The notes: generated by a model not told the origin, from the letters alone. 8,928 bases of DNA from an uncultured Bacteroidota bacterium (GCA_938008665.1 CALLKA010000047.1:1-8928), one strand, 5' to 3'; positions 1-7,146 are shown, counted from the first letter of the stretch. Program-made: numbers and translations.

Positions 1-191
1 CTACTAACTGCGACTTGTACCACATTTTTTTGAGAAGCATCATCTTTTACGCCAGACTGTCCAATTGATTGAACGTTTTCTGTCATTTCATTTTCTGTCA
101 TTTCATTTTCTGCTTCTTTATTTTCTGCACTATTACAAGCGAAAATTGTACTCGTAAGTAATACAACTAAAAATATATTTACTTTTTTCAT
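1..191 (-). CDS. Lipoprotein, N-terminal part, probable fasciclin (FAS1) domain protein
   Basis: This gene is cut by the left edge; 63 codons are visible from the ATG at 191. The protein begins with MKK, a hydrophobic stretch (about residues 4-18) and a lipobox-like IFAC whose Cys19 would be lipidated, so it should be a membrane-anchored lipoprotein. Residues 20-39 form a Glu/Asn-rich linker made of ENxxx pentapeptides, encoded by a 15-base tandem repeat. After the linker comes the segment SQKNVVQVAVS (about residues 53-63). In Bacteroidota lipoproteins, a short acidic linker followed by a phrase of this kind commonly opens a FAS1 (fasciclin) fold, which would continue beyond the window. The lipoprotein call is solid. 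The fasciclin call is my recognition from roughly a dozen residues, and another extracytoplasmic domain is possible. It is transcribed in the same direction as the DinB gene, 188 bases downstream of that gene's stop, so probably separately. Confidence 0.7.
   Translation of the reverse strand, partial: MKKVNIFLVVLLTSTIFACNSAENKEAENEMTENEMTENVQSIGQSGVKDDASQKNVVQVAVS
76..135 (-). repeat. 15-base in-frame tandem repeat coding for ENxxx pentapeptides
   Basis: The unit ttttctgtcatttca occurs twice perfectly (76-90 and 91-105). Two diverged copies follow (106-120 and 121-135), which keep the ttttctg start and then differ. Because the unit is 15 bases, the reading frame is kept. The lipoprotein reads it as AEN-KEAEN-EMTEN-EMTEN, an acidic flexible linker between the lipid anchor and the folded domain. 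Such a repeat can expand or shrink by replication slippage without breaking the gene. Confidence 0.85.
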
Positions 192-379
192 ATCATCTAT
201 TTATTTGGTTTATTAATGATATGTAAAATTAAAATTAGTGTTACAATAGCTTTATGCGTTGGGTCATAAACGACTTTTAATTCTATTTATATGCTTGAAA
301 TTTGCTATGATTTTAGTCAGTTAATTTTATTTCTGTGTATTTATAACATTTACAAATAAAACTATTTTTCTATAATTTA

Positions 380-904
380 TTACCACCCTTTTGTTTCAAT
401 TAAATTTTTGATATGTGCAATATGATGCTTGCCATGCCATACATATACAGTGTACATGTCCCATAAACTAATTTCTATTTTATGTGTTGGATGGAAGAAC
501 TTTTTTTGCCATTCAACAGTAGTAAAGCTGCTGAGTAAATCGGCCCATCTTTGGTGTAATGCATAAAGGAGATTTATTGAAAAGTTTATTGGCGTATGTA
601 TAACATCGGTTGTATTAGACCAGTCATTTTCATTATAATCTTTAATGATTGGCAAATCTTCTGTTAATGTTAATTTAAAGTATATATAACAATTCATGTG
701 ACTGTCGGCTAAATGATGTACCACTTGCTGTACCGTCCATCCATCTTCTCTGTAGGGCGTATCTAATTGGTTTTGATTCAAATTTTTAACAACATTTTCT
801 AAATCTTTTGGTAAATTTCTAAAATTATTCAACCATTCATTTTTTGTTACTTCATCGTAAGGCCTAAGTTCAAAATTTCCAATAGGGTAACGTAAATCTT
901 TCAT
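380..904 (-). CDS. DinB-superfamily protein, YfiT/BstA-like (putative metal-dependent S-transferase)
   Basis: The product is 174 aa, close to the length of Bacillus YfiT/BstA, a four-helix DinB-fold protein that binds a divalent metal through three histidines. BstA conjugates bacillithiol to electrophiles. The family opening DLRYPIGNFE is at residues 3-12. The first histidine motif, VHHLADSHM, is at 62-70, and the second, WHGKHHIAHI, at 156-165. By family alignment the likely metal ligands are His64, His160 and His164. The protein has no signal peptide and should be cytoplasmic. I chose the ATG at 904 because the family's conserved N-terminus begins there. The frame stays open upstream to a TAG at 1082-1084, with a GTG at 1039, but the extra residues do not fit the family. 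No Shine-Dalgarno sequence is visible. The substrate is unknown: 'bacillithiol transferase' is transferred from Bacillus, and a general detoxification or hydrolase role is equally possible. Confidence 0.9.
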   Translation of the reverse strand: MKDLRYPIGNFELRPYDEVTKNEWLNNFRNLPKDLENVVKNLNQNQLDTPYREDGWTVQQVVHHLADSHMNCYIYFKLTLTEDLPIIKDYNENDWSNTTDVIHTPINFSINLLYALHQRWADLLSSFTTVEWQKKFFHPTHKIEISLWDMYTVYVWHGKHHIAHIKNLIETKGW

Positions 905-1392
905 TTTATTTTTTTTGGTTTGAAAATAATGAAACCAAATTACTAATATATATTGATAATTAGTTTCATTTAGATACTGAAATATTAAAGGATTGAAATT
1001 GGGGATAAATATTTTTAACTCGGCTTCGGGTAAATACACTTTTAAATCGGGTCCAATTTGAGCGATTTTGTAATTTTCGCCCTAACTATTTATAAATCAG
1101 CAAGTTATTATTTTGAATATAAATTCCACTTTTTGCTTGAGACACCAATATCTCTTAAATTAAATAATTGGTTCTTCTAATATTAGGTGGGTGCTTCCTT
1201 TCATGAATGCAAAGGGGTCTGTTTTTTGGGAAATTTATGCAGCATATAGGTTCAAAGTTTCATTTTTGCAGTGTTGTACAATTTTTTGTAACTTTTCATT
1301 CATTGTATTTATTTAAAATAGCCGAAGTGTTCTCTTATCTCATTTATATATAAAATTGGATAAGGTTCATCTTTAATTTAAAATGTATTAAT
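905..1392. other. Gene-free AT-rich stretch between divergent genes; possible coding remnants
   Basis: This 488-base region separates the minus-strand DinB gene from the plus-strand permease operon and should contain both promoters. I found no exact Bacteroidota-type -7 box (TAnnTTTG) with a TTTG partner on either strand. The nearest plus-strand candidate, TTTG at 1285-1288 with TATTTATT at 1306-1313, has two mismatches in the -7 box. On the minus strand, 905-1081 is open in frame with the DinB gene and reads as plausible protein (GENYKIAQIGPDLK, then VYLPEAELKIF). Separately, 1160-1303 reads as 47 codons interrupted by one TAA. Both might be decayed gene fragments or chance. I see no hairpin terminator, tRNA or riboswitch-like structure. 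Confidence 0.5.
1160..1303 (-). pseudogene. Possible small decayed reading frame with one in-frame stop
   Basis: Starting at the ATG at 1303, the minus strand reads 22 residues (MNEKLQKIVQHCKNETLNLY, then AA), then a TAA at 1235-1237. The same frame then continues for 24 residues (ISQKTDPFAFMKGSTHLILE, then EPII) to a TAA at 1160-1162. The amino-acid mix is protein-like rather than the Lys/Asn/Ile-only pattern of AT-rich noise, but the length is well within chance. I do not recognise a family. It could be the remnant of a small gene, two unrelated short frames, or nothing. Confidence 0.15.
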
Positions 1393-2250
1393 ATGGTTAA
1401 TGTCATTTGGGTAGTACTAGTTTTATTTGCCTTATTATATATTTATGTATTCGCGGTTGACATCATTAAAAATAAAAACAAACTAGAAAATGTTAGTTGG
1501 CTCAAAACCGGACTGATTGGTTTTGTTGTCAATTTTTTTGATGTATTGGGTATTGGCGCGTTTGCGCCACAAACCGCACTTTTAAAGTTTACAAAACAAA
1601 CTACTGATAAATTAATTCCAGGCACCATGAATGTGGCAAACACATTGCCGGTTTTAATTCAGGCAATTATTTTTATTCAAGTGGTTGAAGTGGAACCCGT
1701 TACTTTAGTTGTAATGTTTTTAACCGCGATGATGGGTGCAATACTAGGTGCTGATATAGTTGGAAAACTTTCTGAGAAAAATATAAGGTTAACTATTAGT
1801 ATTGCTTTATTAATTACAGCAGGGTTCATGTTTGCTAACAAAATGCACTGGATACATGGGGAAGGAGTAGCGATTGGTATTCATGGTTGGAAATTAGTAA
1901 TTGCAGGCGTCTTCAACTTTATTTTAGGAGCCATGATGACTGCGGGAGTTGGTTTATATGCACCTTGTATGGCCTTAGTTTATTTATTAGGATTGTCACC
2001 GCAGGTAGCGTTTCCCATTATGATGGGCTCATGTGCGTTTTTAATGCCACCAGCTTCCTATAAATTTATAAAATCAGGAGCGTACAATAAAAAAGCGGCA
2101 TTAGGAATGGCCATTCCTGGAATATTGGCTGTACTAATTGCAGCACTTGTCATTAAATCATTACCATTGGATACCTTAAGATGGTTGGTGCTAATCATCA
2201 TTTTATACACTTCTATAACCATGTTTTTAAGTGCTATTAAAAACAAATAA
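1393..2250 (+). CDS. TSUP-family permease (TauE/SafE-type anion exporter)
   Basis: This 285-aa integral inner-membrane protein has about eight or nine hydrophobic segments: roughly 3-24, 38-57, 83-100, 103-124, 130-148, 167-200, 204-220, 234-255 and 261-281. It shows the two-fold internal repeat of the TSUP (TauE/SafE, PF01925) family: a motif at 43-60 (VNFFDVLGIGAFAPQ) and a matching one at 173-191 (FNFILGAMMTAGVGLYAPC). The Gly-rich MGSCAFLMPPAS stretch lies at 211-222. Characterised relatives move sulfite, sulfoacetate or other small organic anions, usually outward; the substrate here is not known. It is the first gene of a four-gene unit, with the serine dehydratase starting 42 bases after its stop, which suggests the two are functionally linked. 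The ATG at 1393 is the first usable start: an upstream ATG at 1383 meets a stop at once. No ribosome binding site is visible. Confidence 0.88.
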   Translation: MVNVIWVVLVLFALLYIYVFAVDIIKNKNKLENVSWLKTGLIGFVVNFFDVLGIGAFAPQTALLKFTKQTTDKLIPGTMNVANTLPVLIQAIIFIQVVEVEPVTLVVMFLTAMMGAILGADIVGKLSEKNIRLTISIALLITAGFMFANKMHWIHGEGVAIGIHGWKLVIAGVFNFILGAMMTAGVGLYAPCMALVYLLGLSPQVAFPIMMGSCAFLMPPASYKFIKSGAYNKKAALGMAIPGILAVLIAALVIKSLPLDTLRWLVLIIILYTSITMFLSAIKNK

Positions 2251-2292
2251 AATGCTAAATATTATTTGTAAATTTATTTAAAGTAAAAAGGC

Positions 2293-3870
2293 ATGACAAA
2301 TTACCCAAGTATATTTAATGATGTTATTGGTCCAGTGATGCGGGGGCCTTCAAGTTCGCATTGTGCTGCCTCACTTCGTATTGCAAGAATTTGTCGTGAT
2401 TTGATGGAGGAACAAATCAAAGATATTTTAATCACCTTTGATCCGAATGGCTCCTTAGCGACTACGCATAAAAGTCAAGGGTCAGATATGGGTTTGTTTG
2501 GCGGATTTTTAGGATGGGAAGCGTACGATGAACGTTTGCAAGATTCTGAAAAACATTTAGCCACCGCCGGCATTAATTATACAATAAAAATTGACGAGCT
2601 AGCGGAAAAGCACCCCAACACCTATCAAATAGTATTGACGAATGATAAGGAAACCAGAACATTAGTTGCCATTTCAACCGGTGGTGGTATGATTGAGGTG
2701 ATTAATATCGATGGAAATAAAGTTTCAATGGCAGGTGATTATTTTGAAACATTAATTTATTGTGCCGATGCTACAAGTATCATTAATTATTTAACGGCAA
2801 CCATCTTATTTGATGAAATCACTTTTCATCAAGGCCTTCATTCTTTCATTGAAATTAAATCGCAAAATAGCATTGCTGAAAATATTTGTAATGAGATAAG
2901 GCAAATGCCTACAGTGACTTGTATTAAAGCGATTAATCCTGTACTACCCATCATGGCACGAAAAAATTTAAAGGTTCCATTTATTACTTGTAATGAAATG
3001 ATGGAATACAATAAAGGAAAAAATAAAGCACTGTGGGAGTTGGCGGTTGATTATGAAAGTATCCGCGGCAATATTAGCCCCGCATCCGTAATGGAAAAGA
3101 TGAAAGCGATTATTCAAATTATGCGAAGTGCAATTGATACAGGATTAAAAGGGACTAAATATAAGGATCGAATTTTAGGTAGTCAATCCCCTCAGTATAA
3201 ACAATCATTTGAAGCGAATCAATTAATTGGTGGTGATGTGATCAATAAAACCATTATGTATGTTTCAGCCATCATGGAGGTGAAAAGTTCCATGGGTGTT
3301 ATTGTTGCCGCGCCAACTGCAGGTTCCTGTGGCGGATTACCCGGCGTAGTATTTGGTACTGCCGATTGTATCAATAATAATGAAGATGCTATTATAAAAG
3401 CAATGTTATCTGCAGGGCTTATTGGTGTTTTTATTGCAGCGCACGCAACATTTGCAGCAGAGGTAGGCGGCTGTATGGCCGAAACTGGTTCAGGGGGTGG
3501 AATGGCAGCTGCGGCGCTTGTTGAAATGAATGGCGGAAGTTTGGAGCAATCTATTGCGGCTGCTTCACTCGCACTTCAAAATTCATTAGGCATCATTTGT
3601 GATCCCATTGGCAATAGGGTGGAAGCACCTTGTCTTGGTCGCAATGTTATGGCAGCAACGAATGCTATTTCATGCGCAAATATGGCCTTGTCAAATTATG
3701 AGCATTTGATACCACTGGATGAAGTTATTGAAACCATGAAGGCAGTGGGTGATCAAATTCATCACACTTTGCGTTGTACCAATTTAGGTGGTCTATCTAT
3801 TACAAATACTGCCAAAAAAATAGAAGCTTTACTCGAGGAAAATCCACCCGTATTTTATAAAAGTTGTTAA
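2293..3870 (+). CDS. sdaA: L-serine ammonia-lyase (serine dehydratase), iron-sulfur type, fused beta-alpha chains
   Basis: This 525-aa cytoplasmic enzyme is predicted to deaminate L-serine to pyruvate and ammonia using a [4Fe-4S] cluster. The beta domain covers about residues 1-170, with the signature GPSSSH at 18-23. An ACT-like or linker segment follows, then the alpha domain from about 255, with PTAGSCGG at 341-348. Cys394, Cys436 and Cys447 have the C-X41-C-X10-C spacing of the cluster ligands in the structurally known Legionella enzyme. The protein ends in Cys525, matching the 'tail-in-mouth' C-terminal cysteine that caps the cluster and gates activity there. All key cysteines are present, so the gene looks intact. 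The residue after GPSSSH is Cys24, where the better-known homologues have Thr. It is co-directional with the permease 42 bases upstream and the esterase 12 bases downstream. The serine assignment rests on family membership; a different beta-eliminated substrate cannot be excluded from sequence alone. Confidence 0.93.
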   Translation: MTNYPSIFNDVIGPVMRGPSSSHCAASLRIARICRDLMEEQIKDILITFDPNGSLATTHKSQGSDMGLFGGFLGWEAYDERLQDSEKHLATAGINYTIKIDELAEKHPNTYQIVLTNDKETRTLVAISTGGGMIEVINIDGNKVSMAGDYFETLIYCADATSIINYLTATILFDEITFHQGLHSFIEIKSQNSIAENICNEIRQMPTVTCIKAINPVLPIMARKNLKVPFITCNEMMEYNKGKNKALWELAVDYESIRGNISPASVMEKMKAIIQIMRSAIDTGLKGTKYKDRILGSQSPQYKQSFEANQLIGGDVINKTIMYVSAIMEVKSSMGVIVAAPTAGSCGGLPGVVFGTADCINNNEDAIIKAMLSAGLIGVFIAAHATFAAEVGGCMAETGSGGGMAAAALVEMNGGSLEQSIAAASLALQNSLGIICDPIGNRVEAPCLGRNVMAATNAISCANMALSNYEHLIPLDEVIETMKAVGDQIHHTLRCTNLGGLSITNTAKKIEALLEENPPVFYKSC

Positions 3871-3882
3871 ACATAAACATAT

Positions 3883-5193
3883 ATGAACATTTCAAAAAAA
3901 ATAAATCGTTTTTCATTAATTCTGTTATTGCTATTATTTGGGACTGCCACTTTTTCACAACCCGTGGATCGTTTTGTAAAAGTGATTGTTGCTGCGGATC
4001 ATGGGGATTGGTTATATAAAAAAGGAGAAAATGTGAAGTTCACTATTTCAGTATACAAAAATGGAAATTTAGTGAAAGGGGCTAAAGTGCGTTATGAAAT
4101 TGCGCAAGAAAGACAGGAGCCCATAAAAAAAGAAACCATAATCCTTGCCACGGGAACGCAAACATTTGATGCGGGTTCCATGAAAGTGCCTGGATTTTTA
4201 AGATGTATTGCTACAGCGGAAGTAGATAATAAAGAATATCGAAATTTAAGTACTGCTGGATTTGATCCATTGGAAATTCAGCCTACTGTGGAGAATCCAA
4301 ATGACTTTGATCAATTTTGGAATAAAGCAATTGCGGATCTTGCCAAAGTGCCTATGGATGCGAAAATGACGTTGCTTCCTGAAAAATGCACTGAGAAAGT
4401 AAATGTATATCATGTAAACTTGCAAAATTATAAAGTAGGTACAAGGTTGTATGGTATTTTATGTGTACCTAAAAAAGAAGGCAAGTATCCTGCATTATTA
4501 CAAGTGCCAGGTGCTGGTGTAAGAGCTTACGCGGGGGATATTGCAAACGCTGAAAAAGGAATCATTACACTACAAATTGGTATTCATGGAATTCCAGTAA
4601 CGATGGATCCTTCAGTTTATCTTGATTTAGCGAATGGTGTTTTAAATGGCTATCCAAATTACAACTCCGATGATCGAGACCGTTTTATTTACAAACGCGT
4701 TTATTTAGGTTGCATCAGAGCTAACGATTTTTTAACCAGCTTGCCACAATATGATGGTTCCAATTTGGCAGTAGTAGGAGGAAGTCAAGGAGGGGCATTG
4801 TCTATTGTTACAGCTGCATTAGATGGCAGGGTGAAAAATTTAGGCGCTTACTATCCTGCATTATCTGATGTCACTGGTTATCTATTTGGCCGTGCTGGTG
4901 GATGGCCGCATTACTTTGATAAAACCAATAAGGAATATAATAACACGAAAGAAAAAATTAAAACCTTAAGTTATTATGACGTCGTAAATTTTGCAAAAAG
5001 AATTAAAGTGCCCGGTTTTTATTCTTGGGGTTTTAATGATGAAACCTGTCCGCCTACTTCTATGTATGCAAGTTTTAATTCAATTTCAGCACCTAAGGAA
5101 TTATTTTTAGCGCTTGAAACAGGTCATTGGACTTATCCTGAACAAAATGAAAAAATGAGTAATTGGTTGGTTGGAAAATTAAAAGGCAATTAA
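3883..5193 (+). CDS. Exported acetyl-xylan-esterase-like hydrolase (AXE1/CE7-type alpha/beta hydrolase)
   Basis: This 436-aa protein has a clear Sec signal peptide: basic MNISKKINR, a hydrophobic core at 11-20, and likely cleavage after ATFS (residue 25), giving a mature start at Gln26. Residues about 30-128 look like an Ig-like beta-sandwich. The alpha/beta-hydrolase domain of the AXE1 (PF05448) type spans about 138-433. A catalytic triad can be read directly: nucleophile Ser301 in GGSQGG, Asp386 in WGFNDETCPP, and His415 in ETGHW. Known family members deacetylate xylooligosaccharides and related small acetyl esters. The N-terminal module makes this longer than a plain CE7 enzyme (about 320 aa). 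It probably acts in the periplasm. It starts 12 bases after the serine dehydratase stop, and the FAD oxidoreductase starts 11 bases after its own stop, so it is in the middle of the operon. The exact acyl group and glycan are unknown. Confidence 0.88.
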   Translation: MNISKKINRFSLILLLLLFGTATFSQPVDRFVKVIVAADHGDWLYKKGENVKFTISVYKNGNLVKGAKVRYEIAQERQEPIKKETIILATGTQTFDAGSMKVPGFLRCIATAEVDNKEYRNLSTAGFDPLEIQPTVENPNDFDQFWNKAIADLAKVPMDAKMTLLPEKCTEKVNVYHVNLQNYKVGTRLYGILCVPKKEGKYPALLQVPGAGVRAYAGDIANAEKGIITLQIGIHGIPVTMDPSVYLDLANGVLNGYPNYNSDDRDRFIYKRVYLGCIRANDFLTSLPQYDGSNLAVVGGSQGGALSIVTAALDGRVKNLGAYYPALSDVTGYLFGRAGGWPHYFDKTNKEYNNTKEKIKTLSYYDVVNFAKRIKVPGFYSWGFNDETCPPTSMYASFNSISAPKELFLALETGHWTYPEQNEKMSNWLVGKLKGN

Positions 5194-5204
5194 ATTATTA
5201 TAAA

Positions 5205-7136
5205 ATGAAAAGGAGACAATTTGTAGGTTATATTGGAAATACCAGTTTGTGTTTATTAGCAAGTCAATTTCCATTACTTGCCAATAAAGCAATAAAAATT
5301 CCATCGCAAGAATTTGCATTTATTGAAGCGGAGCAATTTGCAAGTCATGGTGGATGGGATTTGGACCAACAATCAATGGAGCAAATGGGCTCTCCTTATT
5401 TATTAGCACATGGATTAGGTATACCCGTGATGGATGCAACCACTGAAATTTCACTTCCTTCCGCAGGTACTTATCGTGTTTGGGTTCGTACCAAAGATTG
5501 GGTGGCGCCATGGAATGCGCCTGGTGCTCCTGGTAAATTTCAATTAATTGTGGATGGTGTTGCACTAAATGAAACATTTGGAACAAAAAGTGCAACCTGG
5601 CATTGGCATGATGGCGGTTTGGTAAAAGTGAAAAGTAAAGCAAGTTTGGCATTACATGATTTAACAGGATTTGAAGGTCGTTGTGAAGCTATTTTATTTT
5701 GCAAGGATATAAATTTTGAACCTACAAATGATATCGCATCACTAACAAAATTCCGACGTAAGCTTTTGGGCTTACCTGAAAATCCAGATGAGTTAGGATC
5801 CTTTGATTTAATTGTTTCAGGTGGGGGATTGGCAGGCACATGTGCAGCTATTGCGGCAGCAAGAAATGGTGTAAAAGTTGCATTGGTACAAGATAGACCT
5901 GTGCTTGGCGGTAATGGAAGTTCTGAAGTGCGTGTATGGCCCGAGGGGCACACCAATAAAGAATTGTTTCCTCATATTGGTGATATTGTAAACGAAATTC
6001 TTCCTCCCATTATTAAAGGGGAAGGACAAATATTTAATGGGGTCGCCGCTAATTATTATGACGATGCGCAAAAAATTAGCATAGTAAAAAAAGAAAAAAA
6101 TATCACACTTTTATTAAATCATCGAGTTTTAAAAGTTGAAACGGAATCAGATGTTATAAAAGCAATTGTGATTCAAAGCACATTAACATCGCGACAATAC
6201 CGACTGAAAGGAAAATTATTTTCCGATTGTACTGGGGATGCTAGCATTGGATTTAAGGCTGGTGCCCATTATGAATATAAGGTCGAAAACTTAATGGGCA
6301 GCACCAATCTTTTTAATATTCTTGATACAGATAAAAAGGAAGATGTGTTGGCTTGTGAATGTAAAGACAAAAGTGCATTAGCGATGAAATGTGAAATTGG
6401 TGATAATGATCAACCCTTTCCGCATTGTCCTTGGGCGCTAGATTTATCTGATAAACCTTTCCCTGGCCGAAAAGGTGAAAAAACTTTTGGCAGAGAAGGT
6501 TTGCAATCCTTTGCGAATATGTGGTATTGGGAAAGTGGGTTTAACAAAGATCAAGTGAATGATATTGAACTAATTCGAGATCATAATTTTAGAGCCATGT
6601 ATGGCGCTTGGGATGTCATAAAAAATATTGATAAAATGTATCCTAAGCATCGACTAGGTTGGGTTGCCTATATCGCAGGTAAAAGAGAATCTCGCAGATT
6701 AATGGGGGATATTATTTTAGATGCCGAGGATTTTAAACAACAACGCAAATTTGAGGATAGTGCATTTCCATGTTCGTGGCATGTTGATTTGCATACGCCT
6801 AAAAAGGAATACCAAGAAGGTTTTGAAAGCAACGAATTTGTTGCAGATTATACGAGAGGTGTTGAATATGAATATGGCGGTGTTTATTGGGCACCTTATA
6901 GAACATTGTATAGCCGAAACATAAAAAATTTATTTATGGCGGGTCGCTGTATTAGTGTTTCTAAATCTGGTTTGGGTCCAGTTAGGGTAATGAAAACTTG
7001 TGGGATGATGGGTGAAGTGGTGGGAAAAGCAGCATCTATTTGCATAAAACACAATATTTCACCACGTGATGTTTACACGAATCATTTAAGTGAGTTACAT
7101 GGTTTGATGAACAAGCCAGGTTCCGCCCGTGTTTAA
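5205..7136 (+). CDS. Tat-exported FAD-dependent oxidoreductase (FAD_oxidored, PF12831-like) with N-terminal beta-sandwich
   Basis: This 643-aa protein starts MKRRQFVG, a twin-arginine motif followed by a hydrophobic stretch ending near ANKA (residue 29), so the folded flavoprotein is probably exported by Tat. Residues about 36-168 form a beta-rich, Trp-rich module (EAEQF, GTYRVWVRTKDW) resembling carbohydrate-binding or golvesin-like sandwiches. The flavin domain begins at about 200 with the dinucleotide fold DLIVSGGGLAG (GxGxxG at 206-211) and GGNGSSEVR at 235-243. It continues with DCTGDA at 341-346 and AGKRESRRLMGD at 491-502. It ends with the C-terminal FAD-contact region at 579-607 (AGRCISVSKSGLGPVRVMKT). 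The substrate is unknown. The location beside an esterase and sulfatases suggests a sugar or glycoside. I chose the ATG at 5205 because it begins the Tat signal; an earlier in-frame ATG at 5163 lies inside the esterase gene. The stop is 10 bases from the stop of the convergent sulfatase. Confidence 0.88.
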   Translation: MKRRQFVGYIGNTSLCLLASQFPLLANKAIKIPSQEFAFIEAEQFASHGGWDLDQQSMEQMGSPYLLAHGLGIPVMDATTEISLPSAGTYRVWVRTKDWVAPWNAPGAPGKFQLIVDGVALNETFGTKSATWHWHDGGLVKVKSKASLALHDLTGFEGRCEAILFCKDINFEPTNDIASLTKFRRKLLGLPENPDELGSFDLIVSGGGLAGTCAAIAAARNGVKVALVQDRPVLGGNGSSEVRVWPEGHTNKELFPHIGDIVNEILPPIIKGEGQIFNGVAANYYDDAQKISIVKKEKNITLLLNHRVLKVETESDVIKAIVIQSTLTSRQYRLKGKLFSDCTGDASIGFKAGAHYEYKVENLMGSTNLFNILDTDKKEDVLACECKDKSALAMKCEIGDNDQPFPHCPWALDLSDKPFPGRKGEKTFGREGLQSFANMWYWESGFNKDQVNDIELIRDHNFRAMYGAWDVIKNIDKMYPKHRLGWVAYIAGKRESRRLMGDIILDAEDFKQQRKFEDSAFPCSWHVDLHTPKKEYQEGFESNEFVADYTRGVEYEYGGVYWAPYRTLYSRNIKNLFMAGRCISVSKSGLGPVRVMKTCGMMGEVVGKAASICIKHNISPRDVYTNHLSELHGLMNKPGSARV

Positions 7137-7146
7137 AATTTATGCT

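Noticed and set aside
251..270. Possible hairpin TTTATG-CGTTGGGT-CATAAA between the DinB gene and the lipoprotein gene
   Set aside because: The stem is only 6 AT-rich pairs with an 8-base loop and no following T-run, so it is too weak to call a terminator or operator.
905..1039. GTG at 1039 as the true DinB start
   Set aside because: The family's conserved N-terminus begins at the ATG at 904 and the 174-aa product has the usual family length.
1285..1313. Bacteroidota-type promoter for the four-gene operon (TTTG then TATTTATT)
   Set aside because: The -7 element has two mismatches to TAnnTTTG, including the final G, and AT-rich DNA gives such matches by chance.
5163..5204. Upstream ATG giving the FAD oxidoreductase a 14-residue extension
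   Set aside because: It lies inside the esterase coding sequence, and the extension would bury the Tat signal; the ATG at 5205 starts the twin-arginine motif.
5320..6071. Minus-strand open frames within the FAD oxidoreductase gene
   Set aside because: They mirror conserved coding sequence on the other strand and show no family motifs or plausible starts.
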